Source: Pseudomonas kermanshahensis
GTDB taxonomy: Bacteria; Pseudomonadota; Gammaproteobacteria; Pseudomonadales; Pseudomonadaceae
Direction: 5' to 3'
Length of the DNA stretch: 64,000 bases
Assembly (NCBI RefSeq): GCF_014269205.2
Contig: NZ_JABWRY020000001.1
Location: forward strand, 744,001-808,000
The notes under the pieces: generated by a model
Database searches by the model: none
Told to the model about the DNA's origin: nothing
Seen by the model: only the letters and a program-made list of their open reading frames with translations
Program-made: the position numbers and the translations under genes
Shown here: positions 18,585 to 27,094 of the stretch, in pieces
Position numbering within the stretch: position 1 is the stretch's first letter
How the letters are laid out: each line of letters starts with the position of its first letter

Positions 18585-19481
18585 ATGCCCGCCCTCGACC
18601 ACCCCCTGATTGACCAGTTTCTCGATGCCCTGTGGCTGGAAAAAGGCCTGTCCGACAACACCCGGGTTTCGTACCGCAGCGACCTGGCGCTGTTCAATGG
18701 CTGGCTGCAGGAGCAGGGCGTGGCCTTGCCTGACGCGGGGCGTGAGCTGATCCTCGATCACCTGGCCTGGCGCCTCGACCAAGCCTACAAGCCACGTTCT
18801 ACAGCACGCTTTCTGTCTGGGCTGCGTGGCTTCTTTCGTTACTTGCTGCGGGAAAAGCTGATCGCTGTCGACCCCACCTTGCAGGTCGAGATGCCGCAGC
18901 TGGGCCGGCCGTTGCCCAAATCCTTGTCAGAAGCCGACGTCGAGGCGTTGCTGCAGGCGCCGGACCTCGGCGAAGCCATCGGCCAGCGCGACCGCGCCAT
19001 GCTCGAAGTCCTTTATGCCTGTGGCCTGCGCGTGACCGAACTGGTCAGCCTGACGCTCGATCAGGTCAACCTGCGCCAGGGCGTGTTGCGGGTGATGGGC
19101 AAGGGCAGCAAGGAGCGCCTGGTGCCGATGGGGGAAGAGGCGGTGGTATGGCTGGAACGCTACCTGCGCAATGGCCGCCCCGAGCTGCTGAACGGGCGCC
19201 CGAGCGATGTGCTGTTCCCCAGCCTGCGCGGCGAGCAGATGACCCGCCAGACCTTCTGGCACCGTATCAAGCACCAGGCACAGGTCGCCGGGATCGACAA
19301 ATCGCTGTCGCCGCATACCCTGCGCCATGCCTTCGCAACCCACCTGCTCAACCACGGCGCCGACCTGCGCGTGGTACAAATGCTGCTGGGCCACAGCGAC
19401 CTGTCGACCACGCAGATCTACACCCACGTGGCCAAAGCCCGTCTGCAGCAACTGCACGCCCAGCATCACCCGCGTGGATGA
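18585..19481 (+). CDS. xerD: Site-specific tyrosine recombinase XerD
   Basis: 298 residues, exactly family length. The catalytic set is complete: Arg149 (GLRVTEL), His244 and Arg247 (HTLRHAFATHLL), His270 (LGHSDLSTTQ) and Tyr279 (IYTHV). The N-terminal SAM-like core-binding domain covers about 1-100. With XerC it resolves chromosome dimers at dif under FtsK control. The neighbouring dsbC gene supports assignment to XerD rather than XerC, as in E. coli and Pseudomonas. Confidence 0.97.
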   Translation: MPALDHPLIDQFLDALWLEKGLSDNTRVSYRSDLALFNGWLQEQGVALPDAGRELILDHLAWRLDQAYKPRSTARFLSGLRGFFRYLLREKLIAVDPTLQVEMPQLGRPLPKSLSEADVEALLQAPDLGEAIGQRDRAMLEVLYACGLRVTELVSLTLDQVNLRQGVLRVMGKGSKERLVPMGEEAVVWLERYLRNGRPELLNGRPSDVLFPSLRGEQMTRQTFWHRIKHQAQVAGIDKSLSPHTLRHAFATHLLNHGADLRVVQMLLGHSDLSTTQIYTHVAKARLQQLHAQHHPRG

Positions 19482-19634
19482 ATGATTTTCATGTTCCGCC
19501 GACCGGTACTCGCAGACCCCTTCACGGCTAGCGTGTTGTGGTAGGCTTGGGCGGTTTGCACCAAGGGCCGCACGGTCGCCGCGTTTTTTCCGCAGGCGAC
19601 GCCCTCCGGCCCCTGTCCGCCTTCAGGAGTTCCC

Positions 19635-20396
19635 ATGCGCGTGACCCAGATTTTCGCCGCCGCCGCGTTGGCGCTGGCCAGTACCTTTGCCGTTGCCGCG
19701 GCAACCGACAGCAATGCCGGTGCCGAGCAGGCCATTCGCAAGTCGTTGCAGAACCTCGAACTGGAAGTGCCGGTTGAAAGCGTCGCCAGCAGCCCGCTCA
19801 ATGGCCTGTATGAAGTCAAGCTGCAGGGCGGCCGCGTGCTGTACGCCAGTGCTGACGGCCAGTTCGTCATGCAGGGCTACCTGTACCAGATCCAGGACGG
19901 CAAGCCGGTCAACCTGACCGAGAAGACCGAGCGCCAAGGCGTTGCCAAGCTCATCAACGGCATTCCAGCCGCCGAGATGGTGGTTTATCCTGCCAAGGGC
20001 GAGACCAAGTCGCACATCACCGTGTTCACCGACACCACCTGCCCGTACTGCCACAAGCTGCACGCCGAAGTGCCGGAGCTCAACCGCCGCGGTATCGAAG
20101 TGCGCTATGTCGCCTTCCCGCGCCAGGGCCTCGGTTCGCCAGGTGATCAGCAGTTGCAGGCAGTCTGGTGCTCCAGCGACCGCCGTGCGGCGCTGGACAA
20201 GATGGTCGAGGGTAAGGAAATCAAGGCCGCCAAGTGCGCCAACCCGGTCAGCAAGCAGTTCCAGCTGGGCCAGTCGATCGGCGTCAACGGCACGCCGGCG
20301 ATCGTCCTCGAAAGCGGCCAGGTAATCCCGGGCTACCAGCCGGCGCCGCAAGTGGCCAAGTTGGCCCTGGCCGGCCAGCAGCAAGCAGCCAAGTAA
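19635..20396 (+). CDS. dsbC: Thiol:disulfide interchange protein DsbC
   Basis: 253 residues with a 21-residue signal peptide (ending AVAAA). An N-terminal dimerisation domain (about 25-85) precedes a thioredoxin-fold domain whose active site is Cys136-Pro-Tyr-Cys139 (TTCPYCHKLH). A cis-proline loop (NGTPAIV) is present. It is a periplasmic disulfide isomerase kept reduced by DsbD. It lies between xerD and hom. Confidence 0.96.
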   Translation: MRVTQIFAAAALALASTFAVAAATDSNAGAEQAIRKSLQNLELEVPVESVASSPLNGLYEVKLQGGRVLYASADGQFVMQGYLYQIQDGKPVNLTEKTERQGVAKLINGIPAAEMVVYPAKGETKSHITVFTDTTCPYCHKLHAEVPELNRRGIEVRYVAFPRQGLGSPGDQQLQAVWCSSDRRAALDKMVEGKEIKAAKCANPVSKQFQLGQSIGVNGTPAIVLESGQVIPGYQPAPQVAKLALAGQQQAAK

Positions 20397-20478
20397 TCAA
20401 TACAGTACGCCGTCGTCATGGGGTGACGGCATGTTTCACGGTCGGCGCAGGTGCCGGCCGTTCAATGGGGAGTTCACA

Positions 20479-21783
20479 GTGAAACCGGTCAAAGTAGGCA
20501 TCTGTGGGTTGGGGACCGTCGGTGGCGGAACCTTCAATGTACTTCAGCGCAACGCCGAGGAGATTGCCCGCCGTGCCGGGCGCGGTATTGAAGTGGCACA
20601 GATTGCCATGCGCTCGCAGAACCCGAACTGCCAGATTACCGGTACCCCCATTACCGCTGATGTGTTCGACGTTGCGACCAACCCGGAAATCGACATCGTC
20701 ATCGAGCTGATCGGTGGTTACACCATCGCCCGCGACCTGGTGCTCAAGGCCATCGAAAACGGCAAACACGTGGTCACCGCGAACAAGGCGCTGATCGCCG
20801 TGCATGGCAACGAAATCTTTGCCAAGGCCCGCGAGAGGGGCGTCATCGTCGCCTTCGAAGCGGCGGTTGCCGGTGGCATCCCGGTGATCAAGGCGATCCG
20901 TGAAGGCCTGTCGGCCAACCGTATCAACTGGCTGGCCGGCATCATCAACGGCACCGGTAACTTCATCCTCACCGAAATGCGCGAAAAAGGCCGTGCCTTC
21001 CCGGACGTGCTGGCCGAAGCCCAGGCCCTGGGTTATGCCGAAGCCGACCCGACCTTCGACGTCGAGGGCATCGATGCGGCCCACAAGCTGACCATCCTGG
21101 CGTCCATCGCCTTTGGCATCCCGCTGCAGTTCGACAAGGCCTACACCGAAGGCATCACCCAGCTGACCACCGCTGACGTGAACTACGCCGAGGCCCTGGG
21201 CTACCGCATCAAGCACCTGGGCGTCGCGCGTCGCACGGCTGAAGGCATCGAGCTGCGCGTGCACCCGACATTGATCCCGAGCGATCGCCTGATCGCCAAC
21301 GTCAACGGCGTGATGAACGCGGTCATGGTCAACGGCGACGCCGCCGGTTCGACCCTGTACTACGGCGCAGGTGCCGGTATGGAGCCGACCGCTTCGTCGG
21401 TCGTCGCCGACCTGGTCGACGTGGTACGCGCAATGACCTCAGACCCGGAAAACCGCGTGCCGCACCTGGCCTTCCAGCCAGACTCGCTGTCGGCGCACCC
21501 GATTCTGCCGATCGAAGCCTGTGAAAGCGCCTACTACCTGCGCATCCAGGCCAAGGATCACCCCGGCGTGCTGGCCCAGGTGGCCAGCATCCTCTCGGAG
21601 CGTGGCATCAACATCGAGTCGATCATGCAGAAGGAAGCCGAGGAACAGGACGGCCTGGTGCCGATGATTCTGCTAACCCATCGCGTGGTCGAGCAGGGCA
21701 TCAACGACGCCATTGTCGCCCTGGAAGCCCTGCAGGATGTGGTCGGCAAGGTCGTGCGCATCCGCGTCGAACAGCTCAATTAA
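20479..21783 (+). CDS. hom: Homoserine dehydrogenase
   Basis: 434 residues from the GTG at 20479-20481, preceded by GGGGAG. The N-terminal NAD(P)-binding loop is GICGLGTVGGG (8-17). The catalytic domain has the NGTGNFIL signature, and an ACT domain occupies the last ~85 residues (beginning YYLRIQAKDHPGVLAQ), consistent with threonine feedback. It makes homoserine from aspartate semialdehyde. thrC follows after 58 bp, probably in the same operon. Confidence 0.97.
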   Translation: MKPVKVGICGLGTVGGGTFNVLQRNAEEIARRAGRGIEVAQIAMRSQNPNCQITGTPITADVFDVATNPEIDIVIELIGGYTIARDLVLKAIENGKHVVTANKALIAVHGNEIFAKARERGVIVAFEAAVAGGIPVIKAIREGLSANRINWLAGIINGTGNFILTEMREKGRAFPDVLAEAQALGYAEADPTFDVEGIDAAHKLTILASIAFGIPLQFDKAYTEGITQLTTADVNYAEALGYRIKHLGVARRTAEGIELRVHPTLIPSDRLIANVNGVMNAVMVNGDAAGSTLYYGAGAGMEPTASSVVADLVDVVRAMTSDPENRVPHLAFQPDSLSAHPILPIEACESAYYLRIQAKDHPGVLAQVASILSERGINIESIMQKEAEEQDGLVPMILLTHRVVEQGINDAIVALEALQDVVGKVVRIRVEQLN

Positions 21784-21841
21784 CGAATCATGCCGTCGGG
21801 CCGCGCACGCGGCCCCGGCCTCAGTATCGAAGGTTTGCACC

Positions 21842-23251
21842 ATGCGCTATATCAGCACCCGTGGCCAGGCACCGGCCCTGAATTTCGAAGATGTCCTGCT
21901 GGCTGGCCTGGCCAGCGACGGCGGCCTGTACGTCCCTGAAAACCTGCCGCGCTTCACCCAGGAAGAGATCGCTTCCTGGGCTGGCCTGCCGTATCACGAA
22001 CTGGCCTTCCGCGTGATGCGCCCGTTCGTCGCCGGTAGCATCGCCGACGCCGACTTCAAAAAGATCCTCGAGGAAACCTACGGCGCGTTCACCCACGCCG
22101 CCGTGGCGCCGCTGCGCCAGTTGAACAGCAACGAGTGGGTGATGGAGCTGTTCCACGGCCCGACCCTGGCCTTCAAGGACTTTGCCCTGCAGCTGCTCGG
22201 CCGCCTGCTCGACCACGTGCTGGTCAAGCGCGGCGAGCGTGTGGTGATCGTCGGTGCCACCAGCGGTGACACCGGCTCCGCTGCCATCGAAGGTTGCCGC
22301 CGCTGCGACAACGTCGACATCTTCATCCTGCACCCGCACCAGCGCGTGTCGGAAGTACAGCGTCGGCAGATGACCACCATCTTCGGCGACAACATCCACA
22401 ACATCGCCATCGAAGGCAACTTCGACGACTGCCAGGAGATGGTCAAGGCCAGCTTCGCCGACCAGTCGTTCCTCAAGGGCACCCGCCTGGTGGCCGTCAA
22501 CTCGATCAACTGGGCGCGGATCATGGCCCAGATCGTCTACTACTTCCACGCAGCCCTGCAGTTGGGCGGCCCAGCCCGCTCGGTGGCGTTCTCGGTGCCC
22601 ACCGGCAACTTCGGCGACATCTTCGCCGGTTACCTGGCACGCAACATGGGCCTGCCGATCAGCCAGCTGGTGGTCGCCACCAACCGTAACGACATCCTGC
22701 ACCGCTTCATGAGCGGCAACCAGTACGTCAAGGAAACCCTGCACGCGACCCTGTCGCCGTCGATGGACATCATGGTGTCGTCCAACTTCGAGCGCCTGCT
22801 GTTCGACCTGCACGGCCGGAACGGTGCAGCCATTGCCGCGTTGATGGACAACTTCAAGCAGGGTGGCGGTTTCAGCGTTGACGAAGACCGCTGGACCGAA
22901 GCGCGCAAACTGTTCGACTCGCTGGCCGTCAGTGACGAGCAGACCTGCGAGACCATCGCCGAAGTGTTCGCCAGCACCGGCGAAGTGCTCGACCCGCATA
23001 CCGCGATCGGCGTCAAGGCCGCCCGCGAGTGCCGTCGTAGCCTGGATACGCCGATGGTGGTGCTGGGTACCGCGCATCCGGTCAAGTTCCCGGAAGCCGT
23101 GGAGAAGGCAGGTGTTGGCAAGGCGCTGGAATTGCCTGCACACCTGGCCGATCTGTTCAGCCGCGAAGAGCGTTGCACGGTGCTGGCCAATGACCTGAAG
23201 GCCGTTCAGGGCTTTGTCAGCCAGCATGGTAACCGCGGTAAGCCGCTTTAA
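21842..23251 (+). CDS. thrC: Threonine synthase
   Basis: 469 residues from the ATG at 21842 (the open frame upstream runs into hom). The N-terminus MRYISTRGQAP is typical of the proteobacterial long form, and the PLP lysine is Lys112 in LAFKDFALQ. It has SGDTGSAAIEG and the phosphate-loop PTGNFGDIFAGY. It converts O-phosphohomoserine to threonine. There is no homoserine kinase gene beside it; in pseudomonads thrB/thrH lie elsewhere. Confidence 0.97.
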   Translation: MRYISTRGQAPALNFEDVLLAGLASDGGLYVPENLPRFTQEEIASWAGLPYHELAFRVMRPFVAGSIADADFKKILEETYGAFTHAAVAPLRQLNSNEWVMELFHGPTLAFKDFALQLLGRLLDHVLVKRGERVVIVGATSGDTGSAAIEGCRRCDNVDIFILHPHQRVSEVQRRQMTTIFGDNIHNIAIEGNFDDCQEMVKASFADQSFLKGTRLVAVNSINWARIMAQIVYYFHAALQLGGPARSVAFSVPTGNFGDIFAGYLARNMGLPISQLVVATNRNDILHRFMSGNQYVKETLHATLSPSMDIMVSSNFERLLFDLHGRNGAAIAALMDNFKQGGGFSVDEDRWTEARKLFDSLAVSDEQTCETIAEVFASTGEVLDPHTAIGVKAARECRRSLDTPMVVLGTAHPVKFPEAVEKAGVGKALELPAHLADLFSREERCTVLANDLKAVQGFVSQHGNRGKPL

Positions 23252-23261
23252 TTGCGGTGAT

Positions 23262-23300
23262 ATCAAGGGCTGCTTAGCGGCCCTTGATTGTCTGGTTTTC
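23262..23300 (+). terminator. Probable terminator after thrC
   Basis: A 9-bp perfect stem (ATCAAGGGC 23262-23270 with GCCCTTGAT 23280-23288) followed by a T-rich but interrupted tail (TGTCTGGTTTT), 10 bp after the thrC stop. Confidence 0.65.
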
Positions 23301-23381
23301 CATCTGATATTTCGGATATTTCCTATTTAACCCTCTTGGGATGTTGCCTAGATTTGCCAGTCCTTCTTCCAGGAGTGGCTC

Positions 23382-23798
23382 ATGTCCAGGCCTTATGTGC
23401 TGATTCACCAGGCACGCCCTTCCCATCAAATCCTCCTGCATCAGGCATTCAATGCCCAAGGCATCTTCAATGTGCGCATCACTGAAGAAGCCGCTGACCT
23501 GCACGCGTGCCTGAGCGCTAAGCGTTGCCCTGACTTGCTGATCCTCGATCACGCCATGCCCAAAAGGGCAGGGCTTGCGCTGTTGAAAAAACTTGCAGGT
23601 AGCCACGCCTTGCGCGCCTTGTTGTTCGTCGGCCAAGCCACACCCGAACAGCAGAACCTGGCCTTGGAGGCGAAGCGACGGGGGCTGTGGGTCATCGCCG
23701 AGCTGCCGTGGCCACTTTCCATGGCCCATCTGCAACGCGCACTTCAGCGCCTGGGCGGGCGTATTCAAACTGTCACCTGCGCCCCGCATGCTCACTGA
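23382..23798 (+). CDS. Stand-alone receiver-like (CheY-fold) protein, degenerate
   Basis: 138 residues with the alpha/beta rhythm of a response-regulator receiver. The candidate phospho-acceptor is the aspartate of LLILDHAMP (about residue 52). The N-terminal acidic pair is replaced by His-Gln (VLIHQARPSHQ), and the conserved lysine before the last helix is replaced within AELPWPLS. Metal binding and normal phosphorylation are therefore doubtful. There is no output domain and no adjacent kinase. It may work as a phosphorylation-independent binding protein; the function is unknown. Confidence 0.75.
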   Translation: MSRPYVLIHQARPSHQILLHQAFNAQGIFNVRITEEAADLHACLSAKRCPDLLILDHAMPKRAGLALLKKLAGSHALRALLFVGQATPEQQNLALEAKRRGLWVIAELPWPLSMAHLQRALQRLGGRIQTVTCAPHAH

Positions 23799-23877
23799 AA
23801 CAGCCGCAGCGTTTCGAACTTTGTGCTGCGCTTGTTGGTCAGTTTCTCCATAGCCCACCACGCAGCGAGTGATCCGG

Positions 23878-24159
23878 ATGGAAAGAATCTGCAGACTGCT
23901 GAACGAAGCCCTGACCCCCTACCAGACGCACCTGGGCGTTGCCGATGCCAGTGGCAACCGCCAATTGACCGTCTTTGACAGCCTTGAAGGCATCACCCTG
24001 CAACGCACGGTGAGCCTGCGCCAGTTGCAGGAACAGCGCCTGCTCATTGACCTGGTAGATGGTTTGCACCGTGACCTGCAGATTGCCGAAGGCCGCTTGC
24101 AGCCCTGTGTGATTGCTGCCTTGCAACAGCGACAGCAAATGCCGGGAACCTTTGCCTGA
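23878..24159 (+). CDS. DUF3509 family protein
   Basis: 93 residues from the ATG at 23878 (GCGAG about 8 bases before it; a GTG at 23869 has no ribosome site). The small soluble protein contains LNEALTPYQ and RLLIDLVDGLHRDLQIAEG, as in the DUF3509 proteins found mainly in Pseudomonas. No function is known. It sits downstream of the receiver-like gene on the same strand. Confidence 0.75.
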   Translation: MERICRLLNEALTPYQTHLGVADASGNRQLTVFDSLEGITLQRTVSLRQLQEQRLLIDLVDGLHRDLQIAEGRLQPCVIAALQQRQQMPGTFA

Positions 24160-24251
24160 ATTGCTTATCAGACACAGTAAGGGCAGCTAGCCAGCGCATT
24201 GCTCCGGTGCTGGCAGGCTGTCACGGGAAGTCCCAAGGGACTTTCAATTAG

Positions 24252-24289
24252 CCCCGGGCGTCCTCCCCAGCGTTCCGGGGTTTCTTTTG
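24252..24289 (-). terminator. Possible terminator between DUF3509 and the binding-protein gene
   Basis: CCCCGG (24252-24257) can pair with CCGGGG (24275-24280) around a long loop, and TTTCTTTT follows on the plus strand. Its position between two convergent genes fits a terminator. The long loop makes the call weak, and the T-rich tail actually serves the plus-strand gene better. Confidence 0.35.
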
Positions 24290-24298
24290 TCTGCAGTA

Positions 24299-25174
24299 CT
24301 AGGGTTGTTTGAAAAACTGCTTGCTCTGTTCCAGGTACGTTGCCTGCAACTCAGGGTCCAGCCACCGGGCATAGAGCCCTGGCAAGGTCTCTTGGCGTAG
24401 CGTGGGCAATAGCTGGTCGATATGCGCAACGGCCTCGCGACCCAGTGCCGAGTCTGAGCAGCCCACATGCAGAAACTGATAGCGGTTCACGCCCCGAACC
24501 GGATGAAACTGGTAGTCACCCAGTGACCCGCCTTGTTGCTGGATCAGGTAACGCACTTCTGGCCAATACCCCATCACCATGTGCAGGCGCCCCAGTTGTT
24601 GCATCTGCAACTGGTTGGCGGTGGCATCGTTGCCGTAGTGGCGGCTGAGTGCTGAGCCTGGCAATTGGCGCAGGATCTCGTCGATCTGCGTGCCATAGCT
24701 GCGCTCGGCGACGATGCCGAGCTTCAACGGGGTGTGGCTCATCAGCCCGGGCAGGTCGACCTCGTTGTCGGTGAGAAACGGCGCCAGCAGTGCCTCACCT
24801 GCCTTGCGCACCACCAGCCCCCCGCTCAACACCCCCAGCGACGGTATGGAAAAGTGCACGTACTCGGCACGCTCCGGCGTCCATAGCAAGGTCGGGTCGC
24901 AGGTAAAAGTGTTCGGGTCCTGAAGCATCTGGATACCGCGGGCACGGTTTACCCGGACGATACTGTGATCGTATTCGGGCATCTGCTCGATCAGCAGTGG
25001 CAGTAGGCGGTCAATGACCCCTTGGCCTTTCTCTGTCCCTTCAAAAATGGTGAAGGGCGGCAGGTCACGAACCAGCCACAACAAGCGCTCCTTGGCCGCC
25101 GCGTGCGGCACGGCCAGTGCAGGCAGCAGCGCGCACAGTAAAAGCAGGGTGCGTAACCCGTGGGCAGCTCGCAT
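24299..25174 (-). CDS. Periplasmic substrate-binding-like protein (TIGR02285-like)
   Basis: 291 residues with a signal peptide (1-27, ending PHAAA). The pattern LLWLVRDLPPFTIFEG, then YVHFSIPSLG and KLGIVAERSYGTQIDEIL, resembles the family of periplasmic binding-fold proteins, related to amino-acid-binding SBP_bac_3, that lack an adjacent transporter. No permease or ATPase gene is adjacent, so it may be a sensor-type or orphan binding protein. It is co-directional with, and 15 bp downstream of, the CoA-transferase gene. Confidence 0.75.
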   Translation of the reverse strand: MRAAHGLRTLLLLCALLPALAVPHAAAKERLLWLVRDLPPFTIFEGTEKGQGVIDRLLPLLIEQMPEYDHSIVRVNRARGIQMLQDPNTFTCDPTLLWTPERAEYVHFSIPSLGVLSGGLVVRKAGEALLAPFLTDNEVDLPGLMSHTPLKLGIVAERSYGTQIDEILRQLPGSALSRHYGNDATANQLQMQQLGRLHMVMGYWPEVRYLIQQQGGSLGDYQFHPVRGVNRYQFLHVGCSDSALGREAVAHIDQLLPTLRQETLPGLYARWLDPELQATYLEQSKQFFKQP

Positions 25175-25189
25175 CGGCGGCGGCAGGCG

Positions 25190-26389
25190 TCAGACCGCGC
25201 CTGCTTCGCGCAGGCCGGCGATGGCGGCCGCGTCGTAGCCCAGGGCGGTGAGGAGTGCGTCAGTGTGTTCGCCCAGCGCAGGGCCGACCCACTCGGTGGA
25301 GCCGGGTGTTTCCGAAAGCTTGGGTACGATGCCTGGCATCTTGAAGGGTTTGCCGTCTGGCAGGCGCGCCTGCAGGAACATTTCCCGCGCCAGGTATTGC
25401 GGGTCGTTGAACATGTCCTCGGCAGAATAGATGCGGCTTGCAGGTACTTCGGCGGTGGTGAGCACCTGCATGAGCTGCTCAAGCGGCTGGCTGTTGGCCC
25501 AGCGGTCGATCACCCCATAGAGCTCGTCACGGCGCAGGTCGCGGCCATCGTTGGTGGCCAATGAAGGGTCTTCGGCCAAGTCGGCGCGGCCTATGGCCTG
25601 CATGAAACGCTTGAAGATCGCATCGCCATTGGCGCCGATCTGCACATGCTTGCCATCGGCACTGGTGTGGATGGAGGAGGGCGTGATGCCGGGCATGATA
25701 TTGCCGGTGCGTTCGCGGATGAAACCGAAGACGTCGAATTCCGGGACCATGCTTTCCATCATGGCAAAGATCGCCTCGTACAGTGCCACGTCCACCACTT
25801 GGCCCTGGCCGCCGTTGACCTCGCGGTGCCGCAACGCCATCAAGGCCCCGATCACCCCCCACAGCGCGGCAATCGAATCACCGATGGAGATACCGGTGCG
25901 CACGGGCGGGCGGTCGTCAAAGCCGGTGATGTAGCGCAGGCCGCCCATGGACTCGCCCACTGCGCCAAAACCTGGCTGGTCTTTCATCGGCCCGGTCTGG
26001 CCGAAACCCGACAGGCGTACCATGACCAAGCGCGGGTTGAGCGCGTGCAGCACATCCCAGCCCAGGCCGAGCTTTTCCAGCACCCCGGGGCGGAAGTTCT
26101 CGATCAGGATATCGGCCTCGGCCAGCAGGCGCTTGAGGATCTCGCGGCCGTCCGGGTGCTTGAGGTTGAGGGTCAGTGACTGTTTGTTGCGTGCCTGCAC
26201 GAACCACCACAGCGACGTGCCTTCGTACATCTTGCGCCATTTGCGCAGCGGGTCGCCGCCGTCGGGGGACTCGACCTTGATCACCTCGGCACCGAACTCG
26301 GCACAGATGCGCGACGCGAACGGGCCAGCGATCAGGGTCCCGAGTTCGATGACTTTCAGGCCGGCGAGGGGTTTGCTGGGCGTAGACAT
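25190..26389 (-). CDS. Family III CoA-transferase (CaiB/BaiF type)
   Basis: 399 residues, family length. It shows the N-terminal GLKVIELGTLIAGPFASR motif, ADILIENFRPGVLEKLGLG, and the catalytic aspartate Asp171 in SIGDSIAALWG. Such enzymes move CoA between carboxylic acids (carnitine, formate/oxalate, bile acids and others). The substrate cannot be assigned; no acyl-CoA dehydrogenase or glutarate gene is adjacent. Confidence 0.93.
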   Translation of the reverse strand: MSTPSKPLAGLKVIELGTLIAGPFASRICAEFGAEVIKVESPDGGDPLRKWRKMYEGTSLWWFVQARNKQSLTLNLKHPDGREILKRLLAEADILIENFRPGVLEKLGLGWDVLHALNPRLVMVRLSGFGQTGPMKDQPGFGAVGESMGGLRYITGFDDRPPVRTGISIGDSIAALWGVIGALMALRHREVNGGQGQVVDVALYEAIFAMMESMVPEFDVFGFIRERTGNIMPGITPSSIHTSADGKHVQIGANGDAIFKRFMQAIGRADLAEDPSLATNDGRDLRRDELYGVIDRWANSQPLEQLMQVLTTAEVPASRIYSAEDMFNDPQYLAREMFLQARLPDGKPFKMPGIVPKLSETPGSTEWVGPALGEHTDALLTALGYDAAAIAGLREAGAV

Positions 26390-26521
26390 GGGGCATCCGT
26401 GGCAACTGGGCAGAGCCGTGGTTTTATCATAGCTCCGAAGCGGCAGATACTGCCGCGGCGCAACGAGGGGCAGGATCGGTTAGACTGTGTGACTTTTCTT
26501 TGCGCAAGAAGCCCGTCGACC

Positions 26522-27064
26522 ATGGCCCAGCCGTCCACTACCTACAAATTCGAACTGAATCTGACTGACCTCGATCGCAACGTCTACCAAAGCGTCAAGC
26601 AGACCATTGCCCGTCACCCTTCGGAAACCGAAGAGCGTATGGCCGTTCGTCTGTTGGCCTACGCACTCTGGTACAACGAGCAATTGTCGTTTGGTCGTGG
26701 TCTGTCGGATGTCGACGAACCGGCGTTGTGGGAAAAGAGCCTGGACGATCGCGTCCTGCACTGGATCGAAGTCGGCCAACCGGATGCCGACCGCCTGACC
26801 TGGTGCTCCCGTCGCACCGAGCGCACCAGCCTGCTGGCCTACGGTAGCCTGCGGGTGTGGGAGAGCAAGGTGGTGCCTGCGGTCAAGGGCCTGAAGAACC
26901 TGAACATCGCTGCAGTGCCGCAGGAGGTGCTGGAAACCCTGGCCACCGACATGCCGCGCAGCATCAAGTGGGACGTGATGATCAGCGAAGGCACGGTGTT
27001 CGTCACCGATGACCGTGGCCAGCACGAAGTGCAGCTGGAGTGGCTGCTCGGTGAGCGTGGCTGA
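26522..27064 (+). CDS. YaeQ family protein
   Basis: 180 residues from the ATG at 26522. It matches YaeQ throughout: YKFELNLTDLDRNVYQS at the start, TIARHPSETEERMAVRLLAYALWY and the C-terminal IKWDVMISEGTVFVTD. The fold is PD-(D/E)XK nuclease-like, but activity is unproven. recJ follows after 30 bp, so the two are probably co-transcribed. Confidence 0.93.
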   Translation: MAQPSTTYKFELNLTDLDRNVYQSVKQTIARHPSETEERMAVRLLAYALWYNEQLSFGRGLSDVDEPALWEKSLDDRVLHWIEVGQPDADRLTWCSRRTERTSLLAYGSLRVWESKVVPAVKGLKNLNIAAVPQEVLETLATDMPRSIKWDVMISEGTVFVTDDRGQHEVQLEWLLGERG

Positions 27065-27094
27065 CCTGACCCTTTCCTGATTGCCGAAGACCCC

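Noticed and set aside
21821..23266. 481-codon open frame on the minus strand across thrC
   Set aside because: Antisense shadow; thrC has its full catalytic motif set, and the opposite frame shows no family features.
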